64,000 bases of DNA, taken from contig NZ_JAMXLR010000076.1 in the NCBI RefSeq assembly GCF_024054565.1, positions 62,001-126,000 of the forward strand. The letters run 5' to 3'. The DNA comes from Aeoliella straminimaris (GTDB lineage: Bacteria > Planctomycetota > Planctomycetia > Pirellulales > Lacipirellulaceae). Numbering within the stretch: position 1 is the first letter of the stretch; each line of letters opens with the position of its first letter. This document shows, one piece after another, positions 27,247 through 36,505 of this stretch. A program made the translations under genes and the position numbers. Below the pieces are notes generated by a model, which saw nothing but the letters and a program-made list of their open reading frames with translations, was not told the DNA's origin and ran no database searches.

Positions 27247-28107
27247 TTACTTTGAAACCAGGGAGCGTAAAATCCTTAGATTCACCACATCCAGATCTTC
27301 TCCCGAATCGCTCTCGCCTTTAGGGGTTTCCATGTACATCGGGACTTTGCGGAAGCGTCGATCATTCAAGAGGTGGCGGAAAGGCTCCAGGCCCATCTCG
27401 CCCTCGCCAATCGCAGCGTGGCGGTCGACTCGCGAGCCGAACGGCTTCAGGCTGTCGTTCAGATGAAAGGCCTTCACCAATTTGTAGCCGACCGTTTTGT
27501 CCAGTTCACGAATCGTGGCCAGGTACTCCTTCTTGGTTTCCATTGCGTAGCCGGCGGCGAAGGCATGGCACGTATCGATGCACACGCCCAGGCGATCGGG
27601 GTTGCGCGTTTTCTCAATGATTTCGGCCAGGTGTTCGAACTTCCAGCCGAGGTTCGAGCCTTGACCGGCCGTGTTCTCCAGCAGCACTTGCGACTCGATG
27701 CCCCCCGTCTGCTTGTGCACCTCGTTCAGCCCCTTGGCGATCCGCCGGATTCCAACCTTTTCGCTGGTGGTGGTGTACGCGCCCGGGTGGGCCACCACGT
27801 AGGGGATGCCCAGCTTGGCCGCCCGCTGGAGCTCGATCACCAGGGCGTCGACCGATTTTTTCCACAACTCGTCATCCGGGCTGCCGAGGTTGATCAGGTA
27901 CGAATCGTGCGCAATCGGGTGCTTGATGCCGAGTTCTTTGAGCGACGCCTTAAACCGCTCGGCATCCTCGTCCGTAAGTTCCTTGGCCCGCCACTGGTTG
28001 TTATTCTTGGTAAACAGCTGGACGCAGTCGCATCCAGCTTTGCTGGCGGCTTCGACGGATTTGTAATATCCGCCGGCGATCGACATGTGGGCACCGAGTA
28101 TTGGCAT
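27247..28107 (-). CDS. nfo: Endonuclease IV (AP endonuclease)
   Basis: A 286-residue apurinic/apyrimidinic endonuclease of the Nfo family, a base-excision repair enzyme with a TIM-barrel and a trinuclear zinc site. The N-terminus GAHMSIAGGYYKSVEAA is diagnostic, and zinc-ligand segments are visible: VVAHPGAYT, VLLENTAGQGSNLG, GVCIDTCHAFAAGY, AFHLNDSLKPFGSRVDRHAA and MYMETPKGE. Length matches the family. It appears monocistronic, with a repeat-bearing intergenic region upstream. Confidence 0.97.
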   Translation of the reverse strand: MPILGAHMSIAGGYYKSVEAASKAGCDCVQLFTKNNNQWRAKELTDEDAERFKASLKELGIKHPIAHDSYLINLGSPDDELWKKSVDALVIELQRAAKLGIPYVVAHPGAYTTTSEKVGIRRIAKGLNEVHKQTGGIESQVLLENTAGQGSNLGWKFEHLAEIIEKTRNPDRLGVCIDTCHAFAAGYAMETKKEYLATIRELDKTVGYKLVKAFHLNDSLKPFGSRVDRHAAIGEGEMGLEPFRHLLNDRRFRKVPMYMETPKGESDSGEDLDVVNLRILRSLVSK

Positions 28108-28149
28108 GGGGGCTCGTTAAGTGTTGATGAATTGGGGTGAGCCAAGGTG

Positions 28150-28240
28150 GGCCCAATGACCAATGACGAAGTACCCAATGACCAGTTTCTGCGGACATCC
28201 CGCCAGGATTGGTCATTGCAGCTTGATCATTCGTCATTCC
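28150..28240. repeat. ATTGGTCATT-type inverted repeat
   Basis: An intergenic element with nested inverted repeats: AATGACGAA (28162-28170) pairs with TTCGTCATT (28230-28238), and CAATGACCA (28176-28184) pairs with TGGTCATTG (28210-28218). The left side also carries direct repeats of CCAATGACC. It lies between divergent nfo and ndk. From memory similar strings occur throughout planctomycete genomes. Confidence 0.65.
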
Positions 28241-28332
28241 CCTCCGGGGGCTGTTGAACGGATAATCTTCGCGGCGTAAAATCGCGGGTTTCCCACCCTA
28301 CACCATTCCTATCCGAACGAGAACATCCCGCC

Positions 28333-28791
28333 ATGGAGCGCACACTCATCCTTTTGAAGCCCGACTGTGTTCAACGCCGCCTGATGGGCCGCATCATTTC
28401 GCGGTTCGAGGATAAGGGACTCTCGTTTGTCGGTATGAAGCTGATGCAGGTCACGCCCGAGCTGGCCAAGCAGCACTACGCCGAGCACGTAGAGAAGGCC
28501 TGGTATCCGACGCTAGAGTCGTTCATCACCGGTGGCCCGATCATGGCGGCGGTGCTCGAGGGCCTCGAAGCGATCACCGTAGTCCGCGAGATGCTCGGCG
28601 CCACCAGCGGCCTCAAAGCTGCTCCCGGAACCATCCGCGGCGACTTCAGCAGCAGCCGGCAGATGAACCTGGTGCACGGCTCCGACGGCCCCGAAGCAGC
28701 CGAGCGCGAGATCGCCCTGTACTTCAAGCCCGAAGAACTGGTCGATCATTCGCCGACCATCGCCCCCTGGCTGCGTGCCGCGGATGAATAG
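28333..28791 (+). CDS. ndk: Nucleoside diphosphate kinase
   Basis: A 152-residue NDK that transfers the gamma-phosphate between nucleoside triphosphates and diphosphates through a phosphohistidine. The N-terminus ERTLILLKPDCVQRRLMGRI contains the conserved Lys9, and the active-site His115 sits in MNLVHGSDGPEAAEREI. Length is normal. A VOC-family gene starts 3 nt downstream and is probably co-transcribed. Confidence 0.97.
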   Translation: MERTLILLKPDCVQRRLMGRIISRFEDKGLSFVGMKLMQVTPELAKQHYAEHVEKAWYPTLESFITGGPIMAAVLEGLEAITVVREMLGATSGLKAAPGTIRGDFSSSRQMNLVHGSDGPEAAEREIALYFKPEELVDHSPTIAPWLRAADE

Positions 28792-28794
28792 GCC

Positions 28795-29211
28795 ATGAAC
28801 CCGTTCCATCTGGCAATGCCGGTCTCCGATCTGGTGGCGGCTCGGAAGTTCTACGGCGAACTGCTGGGCTGCGCGGAGGGGCGGAGCGCCGACACTTGGG
28901 TCGACTTCAATCTGTACGGCCACCAGTTTGTGGTGCATCAAGTGCCCGGCTACCAAGCCGCGCGGCACTACAACCCCGTGGATGGCGATCAGGTGCCGAT
29001 TCCGCACTTTGGTGTGGTGCTTTCGCCGGACGAGTGGCGGACGTTGGCCGATCGCCTCGCGGCTGCGGGGGTGGAGTTTGTCATCGAGCCGCATACCCGC
29101 TTTGCCGGCGAGCCGGGCGAACAGTCGACCATGTTCTTCTATGATCCCAGCGGCAACGCCTTGGAGTTCAAAGCGTTTGCCGACATCGAGCGGCAGCTGT
29201 TCGCGAAGTAA
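28795..29211 (+). CDS. VOC (glyoxalase/bleomycin-resistance) family protein
   Basis: A 138-residue single-domain vicinal-oxygen-chelate protein. Typical features are [20 protein letters not shown] at the N-terminus (metal-ligand His), a central [12 protein letters not shown] and the C-terminal [15 protein letters not shown] with its metal-binding Glu. It has two beta-alpha-beta-beta-beta modules and may dimerise. The reaction cannot be assigned; members include dioxygenases, isomerases and resistance proteins. The ATG overlaps the end of the intergenic spacer only 3 nt after ndk. Confidence 0.92.
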   Translation: MNPFHLAMPVSDLVAARKFYGELLGCAEGRSADTWVDFNLYGHQFVVHQVPGYQAARHYNPVDGDQVPIPHFGVVLSPDEWRTLADRLAAAGVEFVIEPHTRFAGEPGEQSTMFFYDPSGNALEFKAFADIERQLFAK

Positions 29212-29288
29212 ACTCCAGGCATGGGGACCAATAACGGCTTTTTCGTGGCGAAGTAGACAGTAACGTCCTCGAAGCGAAGGAGTGGAAC

Positions 29289-30677
29289 ATGAGTTTTGTG
29301 TTTGCTGCCCGGTGGCCGGCCCTCCTACTGCTAGTTTTCCTTACTAGCGCCCCAACGCTTGCTGCCGACGAAATGGCAGCGCGTGTCCAACAACTCGCAA
29401 AGCCCTATATCGAGGGCGGTGGCCTGGTTGGCATGACGGTGGGTGTCGTCCACGACGATGAAACGCTGATTCTGGGCCTTGGCCGCGTGGCTCGCGATGT
29501 CGAGCAAACGCCCGATGGGAATACGATGTACGAGATCGGTTCGGTGTCGAAGGTCTTCACGGGGATCCTGTTGGCCGATGCTGTCCAGCAGGGCAGGGCG
29601 GCGCTCGACCAACCGGCGGGCGAGTTGCTGCCCGCAGGCGTGAAGATGCCCGCTCGTGGCGAGCATCCGATCCTGCTGTGTCATCTGGCGACTCACAGTT
29701 CGGGCTTACCGCGACTGCCGAGCAATCTCGCCCCCAAAGATGCCACTAATCCCTACGCCGACTATACCGTCGACAATCTATACGATTTCCTGGATGGTCA
29801 CCGGCTGCGTCGCGAGCCGGGAGAGAAGGTGGAGTACTCGAACCTTGGTGTAGGGCTACTAGGGCACTTGCTGGCACTGGATGCCGAACAGTCGTACGAA
29901 GAGCTCATGCAAGAGCGAATTGCCGAGCCTCTGGGAATGACCGATACCTGCATTGCGTTGAGCGACGAGCAGCGTGCGAGGCTTGCCAAGCCGTACAACG
30001 TGGATGGCGATGCGGAGGCCAACTGGGACCTCCCCACCCTGGCCGGGGCGGGGGCACTGCGAAGTTCTATGAGCGACATGCTGAAGTTCGCCTCGGCCGC
30101 ATTGTCGCCGCCACCCGGCGAGCTTGGCAAGGCCATCGAACTGTCGTGGCAGCAGCATCAGGATCCTCTGGCCGAGGGCGATTTCGCCATGGGGCTCGCT
30201 TGGCACATCGCTCGCGACGGCACCACACGCTGGCACAGTGGACAAACCGGTGGTTACCACAGCGTGATCTACGTCAATCGCCAAATAAATGCCGCGGTAG
30301 TCATTCTATCGAATACTGCTACCGGGGAGATCGACGTGCTGGGCGAGCAGATCGTCCGCATGCTTGCCGGTGCCGAAGTCGAGCCTCGAAATTTTGACGA
30401 GCCTCTAAAGGTCGATCAGGCGATGCTCGATCGGTATGTTGGCAAGTACCAGTTGGTGCCGGGTTTCGTGCTGGAAGTCACCACCACCGACGGCAAGCTG
30501 TACGTGCAAGCCACTGGCCAAGGGAAAGCTCGCGTGCACCCACGAAGTGATACCGAGTGGTTCTACAAGATCGTAGATGCCAAGCTGGTGTTTGAAGTGG
30601 ACGACCAGGGGAAATGCACGTCGCTCACATTGCATCAAAACGGCATGAAATTGCCGGCCAAACGCCTCGACGAGTGA
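29289..30677 (+). CDS. Exported serine beta-lactamase-family hydrolase
   Basis: A 462-residue protein with a signal peptide (cleavage probably after TLAA, about residue 26), a class C beta-lactamase/D,D-peptidase-fold domain and a C-terminal DUF3471-like beta domain (about 365-460). Catalytic motifs are SVSK (Ser85 to Lys88), YSN (183-185) and HSGQTGGY in place of KTG. Stand-alone members include esterases, peptidases and D-amino-acid peptidases, so resistance should not be assumed. It is convergent with the sigma-54 activator gene. Confidence 0.92.
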   Translation: MSFVFAARWPALLLLVFLTSAPTLAADEMAARVQQLAKPYIEGGGLVGMTVGVVHDDETLILGLGRVARDVEQTPDGNTMYEIGSVSKVFTGILLADAVQQGRAALDQPAGELLPAGVKMPARGEHPILLCHLATHSSGLPRLPSNLAPKDATNPYADYTVDNLYDFLDGHRLRREPGEKVEYSNLGVGLLGHLLALDAEQSYEELMQERIAEPLGMTDTCIALSDEQRARLAKPYNVDGDAEANWDLPTLAGAGALRSSMSDMLKFASAALSPPPGELGKAIELSWQQHQDPLAEGDFAMGLAWHIARDGTTRWHSGQTGGYHSVIYVNRQINAAVVILSNTATGEIDVLGEQIVRMLAGAEVEPRNFDEPLKVDQAMLDRYVGKYQLVPGFVLEVTTTDGKLYVQATGQGKARVHPRSDTEWFYKIVDAKLVFEVDDQGKCTSLTLHQNGMKLPAKRLDE

Positions 30678-30686
30678 GAGGGCGAG

Positions 30687-32726
30687 CTATTTGGCCGTTT
30701 GCCGCCGATCCAACAGCTCGTACCGCTGAATCTTGCGGTCGAGCGTCGAACGCTCGATGCCCAGGATCGAGGCCGCCTTGCTCTTGTTCCAGCCTGTCGA
30801 TTCGAGCGTCAGCAGGATGTGCTGCTGTTCCATCTCGGCCAGCGAGCAGGGGGTAAAATCCTCGCCCGAGTGGCTGGAAGACGTACCACCGGTTTCGGTA
30901 TCGCCGGCGGTCTTCAGCGTGGATAGAATAAGGTCGTCGTGGTCGATAAACTCGCCACGCGCTAGCACGACGGCCCGCTCGATCACGTTCTTCATCTCGC
31001 GGACGTTACCGGGCCATCGGTATTGCTGCAGTTCTTCCAACGCACGTGGGGTGAAGTCGCGAATCTTGCGGCCGGTCTCCGCGTTGTAGCGGTGCAGGAA
31101 GTACTTGGCGAGCTCGGGAATGTCCTCGGGCCGTTTGCGGAGTGCCGGGACGATGATTTCCAGCACGTGCAACCGGAAATAAAGGTCGCGGCGGAACCGC
31201 CCCTCGGAAACTTCTTTTTCCAGATCGCGGTTCGTGGCGGCGATCACGCGGACGTCCGCCTTGATGGCCTCAGCGCCACCTACCCGCTCGAAGGGATGCC
31301 CTTCGAGCACTCGCAGGAACTTGGCCTGAATCGTGGGACTCATTTCGCCGATCTCGTCGAGCATCAGCGTCCCTTTGTTTGCCTGCTCGAACTTGCCGAC
31401 CTTGCGATGCGTGGCACCGGTGAACGCCCCTTTTTCGTGACCGAACAGTTCGCTTTCCAGCAGCGTTTCGGATAGCGCCGCGCAGTTCAGGCAGACAAAG
31501 GGGCCTTTCTTGCGAGGGCTGGAGAAGTGCACGGCCCGGGCCACCAGCTCCTTGCCCACACCGCTTTCGCCACGGATCAGCACCGTTGCTCGGCTGGGGG
31601 CAGCACGGGCGATTTGCTGGGCCACGCGGTGCATCGCTTCGCTGCCGCCAACGATTTCGCTCTGCACGCCAAGCTGCTCGCGGAGCTGGACGTTCTCGTC
31701 CCGCATCAAGTTCAGGTTCTCGGCCAACTCCTGCCGGCGGTCGAGATTCTGGAGCGTCATCGACACCGTATCGGCCACGGCCAGCGAGAACTCGAGGTCG
31801 TCGGGATCGAGCGGTCGCGCCGCATCGGTGGAGTACAGATGCAGGATGCCGAGCACTTTGCCATCTTGGCGAATGGGAGCGCAGATCACGCTGGTGGCCA
31901 GGATGTCGCCGCTTGAGTCGCGTGCGCCCAGTTGGCTGTCGTCCATCACGTTGCGAGCCAGCACACCCTGGCCGTCGCGCATCACGGTCGAGGCCAGGAA
32001 CTGGCTCACCCGGTGGTACTTGTGAGCCGACTCGCTCCGCGAGGCGATTACCTCCAGGGTCTCGAGCGTTCGCCCGCCCTGCGCGTCGCGGCCGCGCAGC
32101 AGCAGTCCGCCCGCGTCGATTTGGGTACTCTCGAACAGTGCTCCCAGCGCCGTGTTCGCCAATGATACGACGTCGGTGGTCTTGGCCAGTTCAAAAGCCA
32201 GGCGGCACAGTTTTGCCGCCGCGCGACCCACCTTGGGCGTGGCGACCTCTTCGCCTTCGCCGGGGGCTGGAGCCTCCAGGAACCGGCTTTGTCCGCGGCG
32301 GTGCGTGATTTGCGTGGGCTCGACCGGTTCGAACACGCTTTCGTCGTCGTCGGGGTCCAGCACGTCCTGGTCGGTATCCACGGGACGGGACGTTCGTAGC
32401 ACACTGGTTGGATCGGGGAATGCGTGCGACAAGTTGTCCACGAACGCCAAATGCGAATTGCCGATGCGGATGATGTCGCCTGGCTCGAGATGGTAGTCGA
32501 CCTTGATGGCCGATCCGTCCACCTGGGTACCGTTGCGACTATCCAGATCGCGAAGCGTCCACTGATGCTGGACCTGGAAAATCTCGGCGTGATTTCGGCT
32601 GCACCGCTCGTCTTTCACGACGATGGCATTGGTGGGAGCGCGCCCGATGGTGACCGACTCGCCTTCGACCAGACGAAAAACGTCGGTCCATTTGGAGCCT
32701 TCGCGAATAACCAAATAGGCGGTCAT
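30687..32726 (-). CDS. Sigma-54 activator with FHA and GAF sensor domains
   Basis: A 679-residue bacterial enhancer-binding protein. Domains in order: FHA (about 1-100; [28 protein letters not shown]), linker, GAF (about 145-330), AAA+ (about 365-605) and a Fis-type HTH at the C-terminus ([20 protein letters not shown]). The AAA+ core has Walker A GESGVGKE, the sigma-54-contacting GAFTGA loop, and Walker [14 protein letters not shown] implies input from Ser/Thr phosphorylation rather than a receiver domain. The start at ATG 32726 begins close to the FHA domain. Targets would be RpoN-dependent promoters. Confidence 0.95.
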   Translation of the reverse strand: MTAYLVIREGSKWTDVFRLVEGESVTIGRAPTNAIVVKDERCSRNHAEIFQVQHQWTLRDLDSRNGTQVDGSAIKVDYHLEPGDIIRIGNSHLAFVDNLSHAFPDPTSVLRTSRPVDTDQDVLDPDDDESVFEPVEPTQITHRRGQSRFLEAPAPGEGEEVATPKVGRAAAKLCRLAFELAKTTDVVSLANTALGALFESTQIDAGGLLLRGRDAQGGRTLETLEVIASRSESAHKYHRVSQFLASTVMRDGQGVLARNVMDDSQLGARDSSGDILATSVICAPIRQDGKVLGILHLYSTDAARPLDPDDLEFSLAVADTVSMTLQNLDRRQELAENLNLMRDENVQLREQLGVQSEIVGGSEAMHRVAQQIARAAPSRATVLIRGESGVGKELVARAVHFSSPRKKGPFVCLNCAALSETLLESELFGHEKGAFTGATHRKVGKFEQANKGTLMLDEIGEMSPTIQAKFLRVLEGHPFERVGGAEAIKADVRVIAATNRDLEKEVSEGRFRRDLYFRLHVLEIIVPALRKRPEDIPELAKYFLHRYNAETGRKIRDFTPRALEELQQYRWPGNVREMKNVIERAVVLARGEFIDHDDLILSTLKTAGDTETGGTSSSHSGEDFTPCSLAEMEQQHILLTLESTGWNKSKAASILGIERSTLDRKIQRYELLDRRQTAK

Positions 32727-33161
32727 CGAATAATTGGGGTCCTGCAATACCTTACGATCGGGGGAAACGGGCTCGGGCCACCGCGCCACCCGGTCTGCTG
32801 CCCATACCCTCAGCCTATTCTTATCATACCCAGGTGAGCAAGCCTGAGGATGCGGAAATGGGCTGATAGTCAGAACTTACGAAGAATTGATGTTGCCCGC
32901 TTTGAGCATATAAGGGGACAATCGGCCGAGAAGCTGCAGAACTTGCCCCTCTGGGGCCGAAAGGAGCCGAGTGTCCACTTGGCGGTGAACGAAACTTATT
33001 GCGAGCTACCAACTTAGCAGTTATTGTAGATTGGCTGACGCGGCGGCGTACGACCAGTGTTTGCAGAGCACTGTCTACCGTGCCTGTTGCAGCGCCCTAC
33101 ATTGTACCCAAACCGGACTGCCGTACCCGCGGCCGCCTGTGAGAACCCGGGAGAGAACGAG
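32727..33161. other. Divergent promoter region
   Basis: A 435-bp region between the sigma-54 activator and the DUF1598 gene. The part nearest 32820-33040 is AT-richer than the coding DNA and should contain promoters for both genes. The GGGAGAG ribosome-binding site of the DUF1598 gene lies near 33150. I could not define a promoter or RNA element with confidence. Confidence 0.4.
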
Positions 33162-34517
33162 ATGCGATTCATGCCCCGTTTAAGCCTTTTGGCCTTAGCC
33201 ATTGCCGCTGTGCTGGTGGCTCAGATCCAGCCCACTTATGCGGGTGGTTTTATCCGCAGTAACGCCGTGGGCGGCGTGAGCATCGATCCCGAAGGTGTGG
33301 TGTCCAATCCCGAAGTGGGCGATCCCGAACAGCTAGCCGCCGCCTGGAAGAGCGGGTTGGATGAAGTGCCAGGCGATATCGCCAAGAAAAGCAACTTGCG
33401 CTTTGTCTCATTGCGTGAGATGGAAGCCATCGTCGCCGAAAAACGCGAGGCTGGCCTGCCTGTGCCTGATGAGGTGATGCTGATGGCTGGCCTGCAGCGG
33501 GTGCAGTACGTGCTGGTCTATCCTGAGACTGGCGATATCGTGCTGGCCGGTCCTGCCGAGGGATGGCGAGTCGACAACCTGGGCAACGTGGTTGGTCAAA
33601 CCACGGGTCGGCCCGTGGTGGCCCTGGACGACTTTATGGTGGCTCTGCGAGCTGCTATGGCCCAACCAGGGGCCGGCATGAGCTGCTCGATCGATCCCAC
33701 GCCCGAGGGCCTGGCTAACGTGCAGAAGGTGTCGAAGCGATTCACGCCCAACACCGGTCCCGAGCGGGCTTCGAAGGCCATTGCCGACGCCATGGGCTAT
33801 CAAACGATTTCCGTTACCGGCATCCCCGCCACTTCGCATTTCGCCCGCACCCTGGTGGCGGCCGACTTCCGCATGAAGCGGCTGGCCATGGGCTTCGAAC
33901 CCTCGCCCGTCGAAGGCATGCCCAGCTACTTGGAGCTGTTGGGCAAGAAGCGCGGTCGCATCTCGCAGAATATGCTGCCCCGCTGGTGGCTGGCCGCCGA
34001 CTATCAGCCCATGCTTCGCGACGAATCGGGGCTGGCCTGGGAGCTTCGCGGTCAGGGCGTCAAGTGCATGACCGAAGAGGATTACGTCAATTCGCAGGGC
34101 GAGAAGACTGGTTCGGGTAAGGCTAACGGCCCTGCTCAGCAGTGGGCCGACACATTCACCGACAAGTTCGAAGAGTTGGAAGCCCACGATTCGGCCTTCG
34201 GCCAACTTCGCAACGTGATGGACCTGGCCGTGGTCACCACATTGATCGTGCATGAAGGAATGGCCGAGCAAGTGGGGCTGCAGATGCCCTGGCTCGCCGG
34301 CAAGTTCGAAGTCGATCAGTTTTCGGCTCCCAAGCAGGTGGCTACCCAAACCACCTTTATCCGAGCCAGCGGCCGCTGGCTGATCAGTGCCTCGGGTGGT
34401 GTGCAAATCTTGCCTGGTGAGATTCTCTCGGCGAGTGAAAAAACCGAGAAGATCGCCGCCGCTTCCCAAGGAACCCGCGTCGCCAGCGAAAAGAGCTGGT
34501 GGTGGGACGCCAAGTAG
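33162..34517 (+). CDS. DUF1598 secreted protein
   Basis: A 451-residue protein of the planctomycete-restricted DUF1598 family, function unknown. A signal peptide is clear (MRFMPRLSLLALAIAAVLVA, ending about PTYA), so it is exported. Recognisable family stretches include AGGFIRSNAVGGVSIDPEGV, LRFVSLREMEAIVAEKRE, VVALDDFMVALRAAM and LPRWWLAADYQPMLRDESGL. The ATG at 33162 follows a good GGGAGAG ribosome-binding site. It is followed about 100 nt later by a Gly-rich repeat protein, with no obvious functional link. Confidence 0.88.
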   Translation: MRFMPRLSLLALAIAAVLVAQIQPTYAGGFIRSNAVGGVSIDPEGVVSNPEVGDPEQLAAAWKSGLDEVPGDIAKKSNLRFVSLREMEAIVAEKREAGLPVPDEVMLMAGLQRVQYVLVYPETGDIVLAGPAEGWRVDNLGNVVGQTTGRPVVALDDFMVALRAAMAQPGAGMSCSIDPTPEGLANVQKVSKRFTPNTGPERASKAIADAMGYQTISVTGIPATSHFARTLVAADFRMKRLAMGFEPSPVEGMPSYLELLGKKRGRISQNMLPRWWLAADYQPMLRDESGLAWELRGQGVKCMTEEDYVNSQGEKTGSGKANGPAQQWADTFTDKFEELEAHDSAFGQLRNVMDLAVVTTLIVHEGMAEQVGLQMPWLAGKFEVDQFSAPKQVATQTTFIRASGRWLISASGGVQILPGEILSASEKTEKIAAASQGTRVASEKSWWWDAK

Positions 34518-34613
34518 GCCGCCAAGCTGTGGCGCGTGCGGAGGACGCATCGCCCTGCAAGTTGACCGCGTCCCAGCAGTCCCATTGCCGGATTTCGTTT
34601 GGGAGCACAACGC

Positions 34614-35153
34614 ATGCACGCTGCCTCACAAGCTGTCGGCGGCAATCTGCTGAATCAGCCCGTCGAGTACACGTGGGACAAGCAGTCGCACGGCACTTGG
34701 CGGCGGTACATGTACACCGACGGCTCGATGTTTGCCGAGTACACCTCCGCCACGCAACTCGGCAGGCTGCCGCTGGTGCACATCACGTGGGGAAAGTGCC
34801 CTGAAACAGGCCGCCGCATTCACGCCGTGGGCGTCGTGGCGATTGGTCGTCGGGCAACCGGTGCGATTGCCATCGGGCAAATGGCGGTCGGGCTGATCGC
34901 GATCGGGCAACTCGCGCTTGGCGTTGGTTTGGGGTTGGGACAAGCATCCACCGGCCTGCTGGCCGTGGGCCAGGCTGTGATGGCGGGCATGTTTGGTTTG
35001 GGGCAGTTCGTCTACGGCGGTTACGCTGCCATCGCCCAGTTCGGCATGGCTCCGTACGTGCTCGCCCAATTCGGACTCGGTCAGCATGTGATGGACATGC
35101 GGGCCGTCGATCCAGTGGCCAGGGAGTTCTTTCTCAGTTGGATCGGTCAATAG
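34614..35153 (+). CDS. Gly/Ala-rich AIGQ-repeat membrane-like protein
   Basis: A 179-residue protein. After a polar N-terminal region (about 1-65) it has tandem imperfect repeats of about 7-8 residues with the core A-I-G-Q or A-V-G-Q: VGVVAIGRRATGAIAIGQM, AVGLIAIGQLALGVG, LLAVGQAV, FGLGQF, AIAQFGM, LAQFGLGQ. Such repeats may form a regular beta or transmembrane structure; a similar pattern occurs in other uncharacterised planctomycete and Bacteroidetes proteins. No enzymatic motif is visible. The ATG at 34614 is the likely start; an alternative lies 15 nt upstream. Confidence 0.65.
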   Translation: MHAASQAVGGNLLNQPVEYTWDKQSHGTWRRYMYTDGSMFAEYTSATQLGRLPLVHITWGKCPETGRRIHAVGVVAIGRRATGAIAIGQMAVGLIAIGQLALGVGLGLGQASTGLLAVGQAVMAGMFGLGQFVYGGYAAIAQFGMAPYVLAQFGLGQHVMDMRAVDPVAREFFLSWIGQ

Positions 35154-35161
35154 CCCAACAG

Positions 35162-35581
35162 TTACGACTTGCTGTCGAGCAGATCATTCGACCGCGCTGG
35201 GTTTCCTTTAAAGCACGCACCACACTCGAAGCAGTCCGACTCCAAACGAGTTGTGTGCAGGGATTTGATGCTCAAAAGCCGTAACCCCGGCAAGATGATC
35301 TCAGCCAATTGGCCCGGCCGCATCTCGACGGGCGAAAAGAAGCCAACGCCTGTCCGCGAAATGTCTCGCGTGACAATGCCGTACAGGGTTTCTTCGTGCA
35401 GCAGGATGCAGCGAGTTTGCCAATCATAGCGGTCGAAGGTCCGCAGGGGGGCATGCACGTTCGAAAGCAGTTCTTGGTGGGCCTCGTGCAGGTCAAGCGA
35501 TCTCGGCAGGCGAACGGTCGACTGCGCCTGCTTCCACAGGGCGTCGACAATGATCTTGGACGAAGGTTGCGCGCTCGACAT
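35162..35581 (-). CDS. PilZ-like domain protein
   Basis: A 139-residue protein with a PilZ-like core: RCILLHEETLYGIVTRDISR followed by TGVGFFSPVEMRPGQ, matching the [D/N]xSxxG second motif of PilZ domains that bind cyclic-di-GMP. The first RxxxR motif is less clear (possibly in FDRYDWQTR), so ligand binding is uncertain. The C-terminal region has CFECGACFKG, two close Cys pairs that could bind metal. The start at ATG 35581 is chosen; an alternative lies 12 nt upstream. It may link c-di-GMP to motility or surface traits. Confidence 0.65.
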   Translation of the reverse strand: MSSAQPSSKIIVDALWKQAQSTVRLPRSLDLHEAHQELLSNVHAPLRTFDRYDWQTRCILLHEETLYGIVTRDISRTGVGFFSPVEMRPGQLAEIILPGLRLLSIKSLHTTRLESDCFECGACFKGNPARSNDLLDSKS

Positions 35582-36044
35582 CTGGCGTTCCAATGGCCAA
35601 TGACTACAAAACCTCTGCCCGCTTCACGAACTCCTGAAGGGTTCACGTCAGTTGTTCTGCAATCAATTCGTCCATCTTGCGGTAAACTCTGTACTCATTC
35701 TGCCACTGAAGTTCTGGCTACTGGTTCGGGATGCACGGGTTGGTGGCAGCCTATCGACTAAGCGGGCCCGGGCCGTCGGCGAACCAAGCAGGTAGTGGTG
35801 TAAAAGGACCAATTTCAGAGTTCCCGGCCACCAACTGGATAGGCGGCCTTGGCTGGCAGCCACCTGGCCCGCGCCTGTCGCGGCGATTCTCTAGCCTCCC
35901 TCGCTTTGTGAACATCTGTGCGCTGAAAAATTCCGTTGCCACGCGGCTCCGCCAGGCGCTCAGGTTTTCGGCTGCCATGCTCCCTGGGGTACGCGAAACC
36001 GCAACGGTTTTCCACAGGACGTTTTTAGTGTAAAACTGCCAACT
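35582..36044. other. Divergent intergenic region, no recognised feature
   Basis: A 463-bp region between the PilZ-like gene (minus) and the short LuxR-type gene (plus). Open frames cross it but none shows a recognisable domain or a good ribosome-binding site. It presumably contains promoters for both genes. No clear RNA or repeat family was identified. Confidence 0.4.
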
Positions 36045-36308
36045 ATGATCGAAGAACTCACAAATCGCGAACGGGAAGTTGTCCGGCTCATCAGCCTGGG
36101 CTGCAGTAATAAAGAAATCGCCCGCATCTTGGGCCTGGCGGTGTCGACCGTCGACACGCACCGCACGAACGCCATGAATAAAATGGGCGTTCGCAAGGTG
36201 GCGTTGCTGACGCGGGTGGCGATCAAGCATCGAATTACCAAGGCGACGGATACCCTCACACTGTCCGAAAAACGGAAGGCCCGCCGAAAAAAGGATGGGT
36301 GGAGTTAA
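36045..36308 (+). CDS. Stand-alone LuxR/GerE-type DNA-binding protein
   Basis: An 87-residue protein consisting almost entirely of a LuxR-type HTH: LTNREREVVRLISLGCSNKE then IARILGLAVSTVDTHRTNAM, with a basic C-terminal tail. There is no receiver or sensor domain, so, like GerE, it may act as a constitutive or abundance-controlled transcription factor. The NREREV start of the HTH and VSTVDTHRTN recognition helix are canonical. It lies upstream of a sulfatase gene but separated by about 200 bp; a regulatory link is only inference. Confidence 0.85.
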   Translation: MIEELTNREREVVRLISLGCSNKEIARILGLAVSTVDTHRTNAMNKMGVRKVALLTRVAIKHRITKATDTLTLSEKRKARRKKDGWS

Positions 36309-36505
36309 TCCGCTCGCCCGGATCTCCTGGTTGTACGGCTTCTTAACCAGCCGATTGCGGTGCTGCTTGGTTGTGAACACCGGCAAACGCCCTATACTTT
36401 TTGGGGGATTTGCAGGCGCGTTTTGCTGCCGTGACTTCTGTTTATCGTCAGCACATCTCTTGTCCCTCGGCCTGTCAGTTTCAGCCTACTATGAGGAGGT
36501 ATCTT

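Noticed and set aside
29289-30677. Antibiotic-resistance beta-lactamase
   Set aside because: The SxxK and YSN motifs belong to a broad hydrolase family with a C-terminal DUF3471-like domain; nothing points to beta-lactam hydrolysis.
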